Positions 48,707-58,200 of a stretch of DNA of 64,000 nt are shown here, in pieces. The stretch's first letter is position 1. Each line of letters opens with the position of its first letter. The position numbers and the translations under genes were made by a program. The stretch is from an uncultured Clostridia bacterium (GTDB lineage: Bacteria > Bacillota > Clostridia > Oscillospirales > Acutalibacteraceae). The stretch is from NCBI GenBank assembly GCA_947623205.1, contig CANQGM010000008.1, positions 1 to 64,000 on the forward strand, read 5' to 3'. A model generated the notes under the pieces. That model did not search any database. It saw only the letters and a program-made list of their open reading frames with translations, and was not told the DNA's origin.

Positions 48707-48721
48707 CAAACATTTGTTTCG
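48707..48721. promoter_or_regulatory. Candidate LexA box upstream of lexA
   Basis: CAAACATTTGTTTCG, with AAACA-TT-TGTTT symmetry and a partial match to the Gram-positive SOS box CGAAC-N4-GTTCG. It lies just ahead of a TTGACA (-35) of the leftward lexA promoter. Confidence 0.5.
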
Positions 48722-48827
48722 ATTTTAGGGAAGACTATTTAGACATTAATTTAAAAATATGTATTTTTCAATGTAATTTCAAATTAATTTCACATAATTA
48801 TCAAAAAAATTTTATTTAATAAAATTG

Positions 48828-48965
48828 TACTCAAAATACGGAACCGCAACCGTCTGAGTACATTTGTTCTACCCTCCTCAATACGAACCGACTCAGAGGT
48901 TCGTACTTGTACCCCTCATTTTTTAAGAAAAGAAAAGCGCCAAACCTTGTTTAATGGGTTTGGCG
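48828..48965 (+). ncRNA. Candidate structured small RNA between lexA and trpA
   Basis: Hairpin A pairs TACTCA (48828-48833) and ACGG (48838-48841) with CCGT (48850-48853) and TGAGTA (48855-48860). Hairpin B pairs TACGAACC (48882-48889) with GGTTCGTA (48898-48905). Pyrimidine-rich single-stranded stretches ACCCTCCTCA and ACCCCTCA, complementary to Shine-Dalgarno sequences, follow each hairpin. The trp terminator hairpin (48938-48965), followed by TTTTT rightward, would give the 3' end. The strand is inferred from the U-tract; no clear promoter is seen. Confidence 0.4.
48938..48965 (-). terminator. Terminator of the trp operon
   Basis: A 9-bp stem CGCCAAACC/GGTTTGGCG with T-rich sequence on both sides (leftward CTTTTCTTTTC, rightward TTTTT). 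It lies 31 bp after the trpA stop and is potentially bidirectional. Confidence 0.85.
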
Positions 48966-48996
48966 TTTTTCTGTTATATGTTATTTTATTCGCAAT

Positions 48997-49767
48997 TTAC
49001 TTTATTGCCTCTTTCATTTGCTTAACGTATTTGCAAACAGGTTCTATGCAGTCTTTTCCGTACTTTGCAACTATTTTTACAATTGCAGAGCCTACAATTA
49101 CACCGTCTGCGCTCTGCGCCATTTTCTTTGCCTGTTCGGGAGTTGATATGCCGAATCCTATTGCACAGGGAGTATCGCTGACAGATTTTACAAGGCGTAC
49201 CATTTCACCTACATCGGTCGTAATTTCCTTGCGCACACCCGTAACGCCCATTGATGAAACACAATATACAAAGCCCTGCGCCTCTTTTGCAATCATTTTG
49301 ATTCTGTTATGTGAGGTCGGCGCAATAAGAGAGATAAGCTCAATTCCGTATTTATCGCAATAATCTTTCAGCTCGTCTTTTTCCTCAAAGGGCGCATCAG
49401 GAACTATTACCCCTGAAATGCCGCATTCACTGCATTTTTTCATAAATTTGTCTGTACCGTACACAAAAATCGGGTTTATATATGTCATAACGGCAAGCGC
49501 ACATTCGATTTGCGGACGAATTTGCTTTACCATGTCAAAAATTTTATCCGTTGTTGTGCCCGAGGCAAGCGCACGAAGGTCGGCCTCCTGTATTACAACG
49601 CCCTCGGCAATTGGATCTGAAAACGGTATGCCTATTTCAATGATGTCCGCACCGCTTTTGCTCATTTCAATAAGCAGCTTTTCCGTTGTATCAAGGTCAG
49701 GGTCCCCTGCCGTTACAAAGGGAATGAACGCTTTGCCGTTTTTGAAAGCCGCTTTAATATCAGTCAT
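48997..49767 (-). CDS. trpA: Tryptophan synthase alpha chain
   Basis: A 256-residue TIM barrel that cleaves indole-3-glycerol phosphate to indole. Catalytic Glu lies in [17 protein letters not shown] and catalytic Asp in the [12 protein letters not shown] region; [13 protein letters not shown] and [29 protein letters not shown] form the phosphate site. The start at 49767 follows GGGGGGAGAATATAC and overlaps trpB by 8 bp; the longer ORF is inside trpB. Last gene of the trp operon. Confidence 0.95.
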   Translation of the reverse strand: MTDIKAAFKNGKAFIPFVTAGDPDLDTTEKLLIEMSKSGADIIEIGIPFSDPIAEGVVIQEADLRALASGTTTDKIFDMVKQIRPQIECALAVMTYINPIFVYGTDKFMKKCSECGISGVIVPDAPFEEKDELKDYCDKYGIELISLIAPTSHNRIKMIAKEAQGFVYCVSSMGVTGVRKEITTDVGEMVRLVKSVSDTPCAIGFGISTPEQAKKMAQSADGVIVGSAIVKIVAKYGKDCIEPVCKYVKQMKEAIK

Positions 49768-50944
49768 GTATATTCTCCCCCCTGTATCTTGCAATAGCTG
49801 CAACGTCTTTGTCGCCGCGACCCGAAAGATTTACTACAATAATTTTATCTTTATCCATTGTCGGAGCAATTTTTATGCATTGTGCAACTGCGTGCGCACT
49901 TTCAATGGCGGGAATAATGCCTTCTGTTTTTGAAAGGTACTCAAACGCCTGTACAGCCTCCTCGTCTGTTACGGGAACATATTTTGCTCTTCCCGTATCG
50001 CTCAGATTTGCGTGTTCGGGACCAATACCGGGATAGTCAAGTCCTGCCGAAATTGAGTAAACAGGTGCAATCTGTCCGTACTCGTCCTGACAAAAATACG
50101 ACTTCATTCCGTGAAAAATACCGAGCGTACCGTTTGCGATAGTGGCGGCATTTTTCGGGTTGTCAACGCCGAGTCCCGCTGCCTCACAGCCAATAAGCTC
50201 AACGCTTTCATCACCTATAAAGTCATAAAAAGCACCCATCGCGTTGCTTCCGCCTCCTACACAGGCCATTACAACATCGGGAAGCCTGCCCTCTTTTTCC
50301 ATTAACTGCTTCTTGATTTCCCTGCCTATCACACTCTGAAAATCACGCACGACCGTAGGAAACGGATGGGGTCCCATTACCGAACCGAGAACATAATGTG
50401 TGTCATCAACCCGGTTTGTCCATTCACGCATAGCTTCGTTAACTGCGTCTTTAAGCGTCATTGTACCGGTTTCAACTGCGTGAACTTTTGCGCCCAATAA
50501 TCTCATTCTGTAAACATTAAGAGCCTGACGGACAGTGTCCTCTTTGCCCATAAAAATTTCACACTCAAGTCCGAGCAAAGCGGCGGCGGTAGCCGTTGCA
50601 ACACCGTGCTGACCGGCGCCTGTTTCGGCAATGACCCTTGTTTTACCCATTTTTTTCGCAAGCAGGCACTGTCCCAGACAGTTGTTTATTTTGTGTGAAC
50701 CGGTGTGGTTTAAATCTTCACGTTTTAAATAGATTTTTGCACCGCCCAAATCTTTTGTCATTTTTTCCGCATAATACAAAAGTGACGGTCTGCCTGCATA
50801 TTCACGCATAAGCGTGTCAAGCTCCGCAATAAATTCCGGGTCTTTTTTGTATTTATTGTATGCCGCCTCAAATTCGTTGACCGCATTCATCAGAGTTTCG
50901 GGTACAAACTGTCCTCCGTGAATGCCGAATTTCCCTTTAGACAT
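49760..50944 (-). CDS. trpB: Tryptophan synthase beta chain
   Basis: A 394-residue PLP enzyme joining indole and serine. PLP Lys in [15 protein letters not shown], phosphate loop [15 protein letters not shown], and [27 protein letters not shown]. It is a standard TrpB1 by length and motifs. The start at 50944 follows CAAGGAGAGAATAAAA; the ORF extends upstream without a site. The gap of 59 bp from trpC is where trpF would be expected in many Firmicutes. Confidence 0.96.
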   Translation of the reverse strand: MSKGKFGIHGGQFVPETLMNAVNEFEAAYNKYKKDPEFIAELDTLMREYAGRPSLLYYAEKMTKDLGGAKIYLKREDLNHTGSHKINNCLGQCLLAKKMGKTRVIAETGAGQHGVATATAAALLGLECEIFMGKEDTVRQALNVYRMRLLGAKVHAVETGTMTLKDAVNEAMREWTNRVDDTHYVLGSVMGPHPFPTVVRDFQSVIGREIKKQLMEKEGRLPDVVMACVGGGSNAMGAFYDFIGDESVELIGCEAAGLGVDNPKNAATIANGTLGIFHGMKSYFCQDEYGQIAPVYSISAGLDYPGIGPEHANLSDTGRAKYVPVTDEEAVQAFEYLSKTEGIIPAIESAHAVAQCIKIAPTMDKDKIIVVNLSGRGDKDVAAIARYRGENIHD

Positions 50945-51003
50945 TTTTATTCTCTCCTTGTGTTTCAGTTTATGTGCAGCAATCGGTACTGCTGCAATTC
51001 GCA

Positions 51004-51792
51004 TTAATGCAGCTTTGAGCCGTTCAGCCTTTCAAGCGCCGCTTTTTTATCGGCATTTCTCATAAGCGTTTCACCTATAAGAACGCCGTTGACTCCCGAT
51101 TTTCTGAGTTTTTCAATATCGTCGTTTGTTTTTATTCCGCTTTCACCTACAAAAAGAATGTCATTCGGCACAAGCTTTCTTAATCGCGTACAGGTGGTCA
51201 GGTCAACCGTAAAATCTTTAAGATTTCGGTTATTTACTCCTATTACCCTTGCGCCTGCGTTGATTGCCGACATTACTTCTTCTTCCGTATGAGCCTCAAC
51301 GAGTGCCGACAAACCCAGAGAATCGCAGATACCTATCCATTTTTTTAATGTATCGGTGTCAAGTATCGCACATATTAGCAAAACAGCCGACGCACCCAGG
51401 GTTTTTGCCTCATATATCTGATATTCACAAACCGTAAAATCCTTGCGGAGCAAAGGAATATTTACATTCTGTGAAATTTCTTTCAGATAAACGTTGCTGC
51501 CTTTGAACCATTCAGGCTCTGTAAGTACAGAAATTGCGGAAGCGCCTGCTTTTTCATAATCCTTTGCAATTTGTACATACGGAAAATCCTCCGCGATTAT
51601 TCCCTTTGACGGCGAGGCTTTTTTTACTTCGCAGATATATGAAATTCCGCTTTTGGCAAGTGCCTTTTCAAACGGAAAGTCATTATTTATTTTCATTGAA
51701 AGCGCCTGATGTTTTATTTTTTCAAGCGGTATTTGCAGTTGTGCGGTTTTGTATCTTTTTTTGTTTGCCTCTGCAATTGTTTCAAGTATCAT
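51004..51792 (-). CDS. trpC: Indole-3-glycerol phosphate synthase
   Basis: A 262-residue TIM barrel: [47 protein letters not shown] (catalytic Lys and Glu), [41 protein letters not shown] and [28 protein letters not shown] take ATG 51792 (MILETIAE, preceded by CGGTGA) as start. The ATG at 51813 with AAAGG ahead, overlapping trpD by 8 bp, is an alternative adding seven residues. It is monofunctional; there is no fused TrpF. Confidence 0.93.
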   Translation of the reverse strand: MILETIAEANKKRYKTAQLQIPLEKIKHQALSMKINNDFPFEKALAKSGISYICEVKKASPSKGIIAEDFPYVQIAKDYEKAGASAISVLTEPEWFKGSNVYLKEISQNVNIPLLRKDFTVCEYQIYEAKTLGASAVLLICAILDTDTLKKWIGICDSLGLSALVEAHTEEEVMSAINAGARVIGVNNRNLKDFTVDLTTCTRLRKLVPNDILFVGESGIKTNDDIEKLRKSGVNGVLIGETLMRNADKKAALERLNGSKLH

Positions 51793-51805
51793 TGCTTTGT
51801 CACCG

Positions 51806-52816
51806 TTATTCATTGGTAGCCTTTACAAACTCTTCCATTTTATCGTAAGCCTTACCGCTGTCTATAATATTCTGGGCAGTCTTTACGCCGTCCTCAATTG
51901 ATGTTGCTTTTCCGCCTGCATAAAGTCCGAGTGCCGCATTAAGCACAACTATATCTCGCTTTGCGCCTTTTAAAGTTCCGCCGAGAATTTGCTTTGTAAT
52001 TTTTGCATTTTCTGCGCCGTCGCCGCCTGTGATTTCTTCCATAGCATATTTTCCCAATCCGAACTGTTCGGGAGAAATAACAAATGTTTTAAAGCTGCCG
52101 TTATTTATCTCGCATACCTTTGTCGTACCTGTAACGGTAGCCTCATCCATTCCGTCCGAACCGCAGAAAATAAAGCCCCTCTTTACCCCAAGATTTGAGC
52201 ATACTCTTGCAATCGGTTCAACAAGCGCTTCGGAATAAACTCCCGTAACCTGTAATTCTGCGCCCGCGGGATTTGTCAGAGGACCAAGCACGTTAAAGAT
52301 GTTGCGGATACCTATTTCTTTTCTTACGGGTCCCACAAAACGCATTGAAGCGTGATAACCCTGAGCAAACATAAAACAGATGCCTGTTTTTGCAAGTATT
52401 TCTTCGTTCTTTTCGGGGGTAACGGAAATATTAACTCCCAGCTTTTCAAGGCAGTCTGCTGCACCGCTCTTGCTTGACATTGAACGGTTTCCGTGCTTTG
52501 CAACGGGGATCTGCGCAGCCGCAATTATAAACGCCGCCGTTGTTGAAATGTTAAACGTACCCGTTCCGTCGCCGCCAGTACCTACAATGTCAAGCACATC
52601 TGTTTTTGGCCTGATGTGCAGTGCCTTATCGCGCATTACCCGCGCGCAGGCTGTAATTTCATCAATTGTTTCGCCCTTAATTCTCAGCGCCGTTAAAAAT
52701 GACGCCATCTGTGCCTGTGTTGCCGTGCCTGTCATCATCTCTTCCATTACCTGAGCCGCTTCGTCAAATGAAAGGTCGCTGCCTGCAACTACTTTTTTTA
52801 TTGCCTCTTTAATCAC
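51806..52816 (-). CDS. trpD: Anthranilate phosphoribosyltransferase
   Basis: A 336-residue enzyme adding phosphoribose from PRPP to anthranilate. Glycine-rich PRPP loop VLDIVGTGGDGTGTFNISTTAAFI, AKHGNRSMSSKSGAADCLEKLG, and FNVLGPLTNPAGAELQVTGVYSE. The start is GTG 52816 with GAAGGGA upstream. It follows trpG after 5 bp. Length and motifs are standard. Confidence 0.95.
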   Translation of the reverse strand: MIKEAIKKVVAGSDLSFDEAAQVMEEMMTGTATQAQMASFLTALRIKGETIDEITACARVMRDKALHIRPKTDVLDIVGTGGDGTGTFNISTTAAFIIAAAQIPVAKHGNRSMSSKSGAADCLEKLGVNISVTPEKNEEILAKTGICFMFAQGYHASMRFVGPVRKEIGIRNIFNVLGPLTNPAGAELQVTGVYSEALVEPIARVCSNLGVKRGFIFCGSDGMDEATVTGTTKVCEINNGSFKTFVISPEQFGLGKYAMEEITGGDGAENAKITKQILGGTLKGAKRDIVVLNAALGLYAGGKATSIEDGVKTAQNIIDSGKAYDKMEEFVKATNE

Positions 52817-52821
52817 TTAAA

Positions 52822-53391
52822 TCAAGTCCCTTCTATAAAATTTTTTATTATTTGCATACCGCAGGATGTTAATATGGATTCAGGATGAAACTGTAATCCG
52901 TAAATTTCGTGATCCCTGTGCTTTACCGCCATTACCTCTCCCATACCGTCTTCGGCGGTGATGATAAGCTCTTCGGGAACAGTGTTTTTCTTTGCAATAA
53001 GCGAGTGGTAACGCGCGCCCTCAATAACATTTGGCAGACCTGCAAATATCTTGCAGTTTTCATCTACCTTTATGTCGCTCTTTTTGCCGTGCATAAGCTT
53101 TGCCGCGTGTGTAATTTCTGCGCCGAACGCCTCGCATATTGCCTGATGTCCAAGGCAAACTCCCAAAATCGGATAAACCCCTTTAAGCTGTTTTATTACC
53201 TCTATGCATATGCCTGCATCCTTTGGATAGCCCGGCCCGGGAGATAAAATAATGTGCGACGGGTCAAGCTTTTTTATTTGTTCAACGGTAATTTCATCGT
53301 TTCGCACAACACTTATGTCGGGATCTACACTTCCGCAGTACTGAACAAGGTTATAGGTGAAGCTGTCGTAATTATCAATAAAAAGTATCAT
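52822..53391 (-). CDS. trpG: Anthranilate synthase component II (glutamine amidotransferase)
   Basis: A 189-residue class I glutaminase that feeds ammonia to TrpE. Catalytic Cys in GVCLGHQAICEAFG, His/Glu in LQFHPESILT, and oxyanion-hole SPGPGYPKDAG. Its start overlaps the trpE stop by 4 bp (ATGA type). It could also serve as PabA for folate, as in Bacillus; no pab genes are in the window. Confidence 0.94.
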   Translation of the reverse strand: MILFIDNYDSFTYNLVQYCGSVDPDISVVRNDEITVEQIKKLDPSHIILSPGPGYPKDAGICIEVIKQLKGVYPILGVCLGHQAICEAFGAEITHAAKLMHGKKSDIKVDENCKIFAGLPNVIEGARYHSLIAKKNTVPEELIITAEDGMGEVMAVKHRDHEIYGLQFHPESILTSCGMQIIKNFIEGT

Positions 53392-54848
53392 AATTCGTAA
53401 ACCTCCCCTGCATTTTTCACCGCATTCATAACGGCAAGCGCCTTGTTGTAGGTTTCAGAATATTCATTTTCGGGCACACTGTCGGCAACTATTCCCGCGC
53501 CTGCCTGAACATAGACCCTGTCGCCCTTCTTTACTGCCATTCTTATGGCAATGCAGGCGTCGAGGTTGCCGTTAAAGTCAATATATCCCAGCGCACCTCC
53601 GTACACTCCACGAGGAGTTTTCTCGAGCTCTTCAATAATTTCGCAGGCTCTTATTTTGGGTGCGCCTGAAAGTGTGCCGGCAGGAAGCAGGGCTTCGACC
53701 GCGTTGAGAGCGTCCAGTCCGTCCTTTATTTCTCCCTCAACCTCACTGCAAATGTGCATTATCTTTGAAAATCTGAGGATTTTTTGATATTCCGTTACTT
53801 TTACAGTATTAAATTTTGAAATTTTACCAATGTCGTTTCTTCCCAAATCAACAAGCATATTGTGTTCTGCAAGCTCTTTTTCATCTTTTATGAGTTCATC
53901 TGCAAGTATATCGTCCTGCTGTTTCGTTTTGCCTCTTGGACGGGACCCCGCAATGGGGAAGGTATTAAGTATTCCGTTTTGAAGTTTGACCAGAGTTTCG
54001 GGGGAAGTGCTTATAATTTCATCACCGTCAATTGACATATAAACCATATAAGGCGACGGGTTTGTTGTTCTGAGCACTCTGTAAGCGTTGATCAGCGAAC
54101 CGTGATAATTGGCTTCAAATCTTCTTGAAACAACACACTGAAAAATATCCCCGTTGTAGATATATTCCTTGGTTTTTTCGACCATTTTGCAAAATTCCTC
54201 TTTTGTGTAACTGCTTTTAAATACAACATTTTTATCGTTCTCATAATTAGGAAGAGGGGAATTATCAGTTATTATTCCAATAATTTTTGAAATATCGTTC
54301 TTTGCCTGATCATACTGACGCTCTGCGTCATACGTTTTCATATTAACAATTACGAGCAGCTTTTGTTTTAAATGGTCATAGGCTATGATCTTATCAAACA
54401 GCATAAGGTCAAAATCGTTTGAATCTCCTCTTTTAAGCTTTAAAACAGGCTCTGCGCAGGCTATCATTGCGTAGCCGTAATATCCTACAAGACCGCCGGT
54501 AAACGGCGGAATGTCCTCAAAACGCGGAGTTTTATAATTTGAAAGATAATCTCGCACTGCGTCATACGGTCTGTTTGTTTTTACTTTTCTTGCTCCTTCG
54601 CCCGTAACGGTGAGTGTGCCGTCTTTATAAGCAAGGCGTGCTTTGGGGTCAAATCCTATAAATGAGTATCTGCCCCACTTTTCACCGCCCTCAATGCTTT
54701 CAAGCAGAAAAAATTTGTCTGATTTTTGAGCAATTTTTCTGAGAAGCGTTATCGGAGTGACAACGTCAGCGTAAATTTCTTTATAAACGGGAATTACGCT
54801 GTAATCGTTTTTTAACTTCATAACTTCTTCATAAGACGGTTTAACCAT
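53388..54848 (-). CDS. trpE: Anthranilate synthase component I
   Basis: A 486-residue chorismate-using enzyme. The feedback-site element LLESIEGGEKWGRYSFIGF lies near residue 48. Chorismate-binding motifs are FQCVVSRRFE, PSPYMVYMSIDGDEIISTSPETLVKL, FPIAGSRPRGKTKQQDD, HNMLVDLGRNDIGKIS and TLSGAPKIRACEIIEELE, ending AGAGIVADSVPENEYSET. GAAAGGTTGGTG precedes the ATG. First gene of the trp operon, about 290 nt downstream of the promoter and behind a Trp T-box leader. Confidence 0.96.
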   Translation of the reverse strand: MVKPSYEEVMKLKNDYSVIPVYKEIYADVVTPITLLRKIAQKSDKFFLLESIEGGEKWGRYSFIGFDPKARLAYKDGTLTVTGEGARKVKTNRPYDAVRDYLSNYKTPRFEDIPPFTGGLVGYYGYAMIACAEPVLKLKRGDSNDFDLMLFDKIIAYDHLKQKLLVIVNMKTYDAERQYDQAKNDISKIIGIITDNSPLPNYENDKNVVFKSSYTKEEFCKMVEKTKEYIYNGDIFQCVVSRRFEANYHGSLINAYRVLRTTNPSPYMVYMSIDGDEIISTSPETLVKLQNGILNTFPIAGSRPRGKTKQQDDILADELIKDEKELAEHNMLVDLGRNDIGKISKFNTVKVTEYQKILRFSKIMHICSEVEGEIKDGLDALNAVEALLPAGTLSGAPKIRACEIIEELEKTPRGVYGGALGYIDFNGNLDACIAIRMAVKKGDRVYVQAGAGIVADSVPENEYSETYNKALAVMNAVKNAGEVYEL

Positions 54849-54872
54849 TTTTACACCAACCTTTCACAAAAC

Positions 54873-54909
54873 AAAAAAGACTTTTGTCCCACAAAGGGAC
54901 AAAAGTCTT
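54873..54909 (-). terminator. Terminator hairpin of the Trp T-box
   Basis: A 14-bp perfect stem AAGACTTTTGTCCC/GGGACAAAAGTCTT with a 5-nt loop, followed leftward by TTTTTTGTTTTG. It competes with the antiterminator formed by the T-box sequence. Confidence 0.92.
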
Positions 54910-55142
54910 AAAATACAACTTCTGCGGTACCACCCAAATTGACGATAATCGTCCGCTCAACGGCATACTGACATATGCCTCTCACTTTAACGGTTGAGTT
55001 CCGTCGGAAACTACTCGCTCACGCTTTCGGTCCGCCCTCACAAGTCCATTCGGAAAATTCTCCGCTATCGGTTTGCACCATCCACCGACTCTCTGAAAGC
55101 CTTGAAAAATCTTACTATTCTTGCTCACAGGTTTTGTTTATT
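54877..55142 (-). promoter_or_regulatory. Tryptophan T-box riboswitch leader of the trp operon
   Basis: Read leftward: stem I with AGAGAGTCGGTGGATGG and the specifier-loop GAATGGACTTG, specifier TGG (Trp) at 55048-55046. The T-box sequence GGGTGGTACCGCAGAAGTT lies at 54935-54917. An intrinsic terminator with a 14-bp stem (54877-54890 / 54896-54909) and T-run follows. Uncharged tRNA-Trp should stabilise the antiterminator and switch the operon on. Confidence 0.93.
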
Positions 55143-55148
55143 GATAAT

Positions 55149-55177
55149 ATTATATTACGTAATTTTATATTTGTCAA
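55149..55177 (-). promoter_or_regulatory. Promoter of the trp operon
   Basis: A perfect consensus on the minus strand: TTGACA, a 17-nt spacer, TATAAT. The predicted start near 55142 gives a leader of about 290 nt. Confidence 0.88.
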
Positions 55178-55192
55178 CACTTATTACTATAA

Positions 55193-55219
55193 AAAGCCGG
55201 TTCAATGTGAACCGGCTTT
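55193..55219 (-). terminator. Terminator of the PFOR gene
   Basis: A 12-bp perfect stem AAAGCCGGTTCA/TGAACCGGCTTT with a 3-nt loop. Read leftward it is followed by TTTATAG. It lies 33 bp after the PFOR stop. Confidence 0.88.
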
Positions 55220-55251
55220 AGGTATATTATTCTTAATAACAATACGAAGAA

Positions 55252-58200
55252 TTATTTTGCGTCATCAAGGCCTGCAAGCTTTTCAAGATGAGCATACTTT
55301 TCTTCTGCCAATTTTTCAGCCTCAGTAAAGAGTTCTTCGGCTCTTTCAGGGAAAGTACGTGTAAGAGAATTGTAACGAACTTCGCCCATAATGAAGTCGC
55401 GATAAGAAGCCGAGGGAGCCTTGCAGTCAAGCATAAACGGATTTTTGCCTTCGTCAGCAAGACGCGGGTCATAACGGAAAATGTTCCAGTAACCTGCATC
55501 AACAGCCTTTTTCTCTTCAATCTGAGCAATGCCCATTCCGCCCTTGATACCGTGGTTAATACACGGAGCATAGCAGATGATAAGCGAAGGACCGTTGTAG
55601 CTTTCAGCTTCAACCATAGCTTTAAGCACCTGATTGTTGTCAGCGCCCATAGCGCACTGTGCAACATATACATAACCGTAACTCATGGCAATAGCGGCAA
55701 GGTCTTTTTTCTTAACGGCCTTACCTGCGGCAGCAAACTGAGCAACCGAACCAACGGGAGTAGCCTTTGAAGCCTGACCGCCTGTGTTTGAGTAAACCTC
55801 TGTATCAAATACAAGTATATTAACATTTTCGCCTGACGCAATAACGTGGTCAAGACCGCCGAAACCAATATCATAAGCCCAACCGTCACCGCCTAATATC
55901 CACATGGATTTCTTGGCGAGCTCATCTTTATCAATTAGAGTCTTTTTAATAAGTTCGCCCGTCTTGGCGTCTTCAGTATTCTTTTCAAGCTCTGCAATAA
56001 GAGCGTCGGTTGCAGGGCGGTTTGAAGTTGAATCAGTAAATGTATCCAAATAGTTTTGACAAGCTGCTTTAAGGTCGGCACTGTCAGTATCCTTTTGAAT
56101 ATTTTCAACATACTCTGCAAGTCTGTTTCTGATTGCTTTCTGTCCTAAAGCCATACCAAAACCAAATTCTGCGTTATCTTCAAACAATGAGTTCTGCCAA
56201 GCCGGACCGTAACCCTTTTTGTTTCTGGTGTAAGGTGTGGCAGGAGCGGAAGCACCCCAAATTGAAGAACATCCTGTTGCGTTTGCTATGAACATTCTGT
56301 CGCCAAACAGCTGTGTAACAAGTTTAGCGTAAGGTGTTTCACCGCAGCCTGCGCAAGCTCCCGAGAACTCAAGGAGAGGCTGCCTGAACTGACTGCCTTT
56401 AACTGTTGAATACTTAAACTTTTCGGCAACTTCGGGTTTGTCTTCAAGCGTGAGAGCATAATTAAATATATCCTGCTTTGGAAGCTGTGAGTCGAACGGC
56501 TTCATTACCAGAGCCTTTTCGCCTTTTTTGCCGGGACAAACCTGAGCGCAGGCACCGCAGCCTGTACAGTCAAGAGTTGAAACCGTCATTACAAATTTAA
56601 GGTCTTTAAGGCCAATCATTGGAATAGCATTTGTGTCCATCGGCGCTGCCGAAACTTCCTCGTCCGTCATAGCGGCAGGACGAATTACGGCGTGCGGGCA
56701 GACAATTGAACATCTGTTGCACTGTATGCAGTTTTCAGAATGCCATTCGGGAACATCAACTGCAATACCTCTCTTTTCATATGCGGAAGAGCCGTTGGGC
56801 GCAGTACCGTCAACGTTTTCCATAAATGCGGAAACAGGAAGTTTGTTGCCCTTGTAAGCGTTTACGGGCTTTAATACTCTGTTTACATAATCTACAAGCG
56901 CACCCTGTCCGTCAATTTTGTCTGCTGTCACATCATCCGTGCAGTCAGCCCAGTCGGCAGGGATCTCAACTTTCTTCAAATCTTCCATGCCGCGGTCAAT
57001 TGCCGCATAGTTCATATCAACAATTGCCTGGCCTTTCTTCATATACGACTTTTTGGCAGCGGCCTTCATAAGCTCCTTAGCCTTTTCGGCAGGAATAATG
57101 TCGGCAATTTTAAAGAATGCAGATTGAAGCACTGTGTTGATTCGTCCTCCAAGACCTATTTCCTTGCCGATTTTAATACCGTCAATTGTGTAGAAGTTTA
57201 TGTTTCTTTCCGCAAGAATCTTTTTCATTTTGCCCGGAAGTCTCTTTGAGAGCTCCTCAACGTCCCACGGACAGTTGAGAAGGAACGAACCGCCTTCTTT
57301 TAGGTCGTCAACAATGTCATATTTGTCAATGTATGAGGGATTGTGACAGGCAACAAAGTCTGCCTTTGAAATGTAGTAAGTAGATTTTATAGGTGTATCG
57401 CCGAAACGAAGATGAGAAACCGTAAGTCCGCCGGATTTTTTAGAGTCATACGCAAAGTATCCCTGAGCGTACATATCTGTGTTGTCGCCGATGATCTTAA
57501 TTGAGTTTTTGTTAGCGCCTACCGTACCGTCTGCGCCGAGTCCCCAGAATTTACAGCTTTGTGTTCCTGCCGGAGTTGTGTCGGGATTTTCAACAATGTC
57601 AAGCGAGAGATTTGTAACGTCGTCAACTATGCCGATTGTAAATCTCTTTTTGGGAACATCGTTTTGTGCGTTTCTGTAAACAGCAATAATATCGCCCGGT
57701 GTTGTATCTTTTGAACCAAGTCCGTATCTGCCTGTAAATACCTTTACTCCCGCAAAATCCGAACCGTTGATTGCAGCAAGAACGTCAAGATAAAGTGGCT
57801 CGCCTATTGAGCCGGGTTCTTTTGTTCTGTCAAGAACAGAAATCGTTTTAACTGTTTTAGGAAGCTCGCTGAGCATATAATCTGCAACGAACGGTCTGTA
57901 AAGATGAACTTTAAGAAGTCCTACCTTTTCACCTGCGGCATTTAGGTAGTCAACTACTTCTTCAATACAGTCACAAACCGAACCCATAGCAACAATAACG
58001 TGTTCTGCGTCCTCTGCGCCATAGTAGTTGAACGGTTTATAGTTAGTGCCTATTTTAGCATTGACCTTGTTCATATATTCAACAACAACTTCGGGAACCG
58101 CGTCATAATATTTGTTGCAGGCTTCTCTTGCCTGGAAGAAAATATCGTCATTCTGAGCCGTACCTCTTGTTACGGGATGCTCAGGATTAAGCGAACGGCG

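Noticed and set aside
48882..48905. LexA box between lexA and trpA
   Set aside because: TACGAACC-N8-GGTTCGTA contains SOS-like half-sites but the spacing is twice the usual and it lies over 200 bp from the lexA start; a hairpin reading fits better.
50945..51003. trpF remnant between trpC and trpB
   Set aside because: Only 59 bp are present, with no residual similarity visible in any frame.
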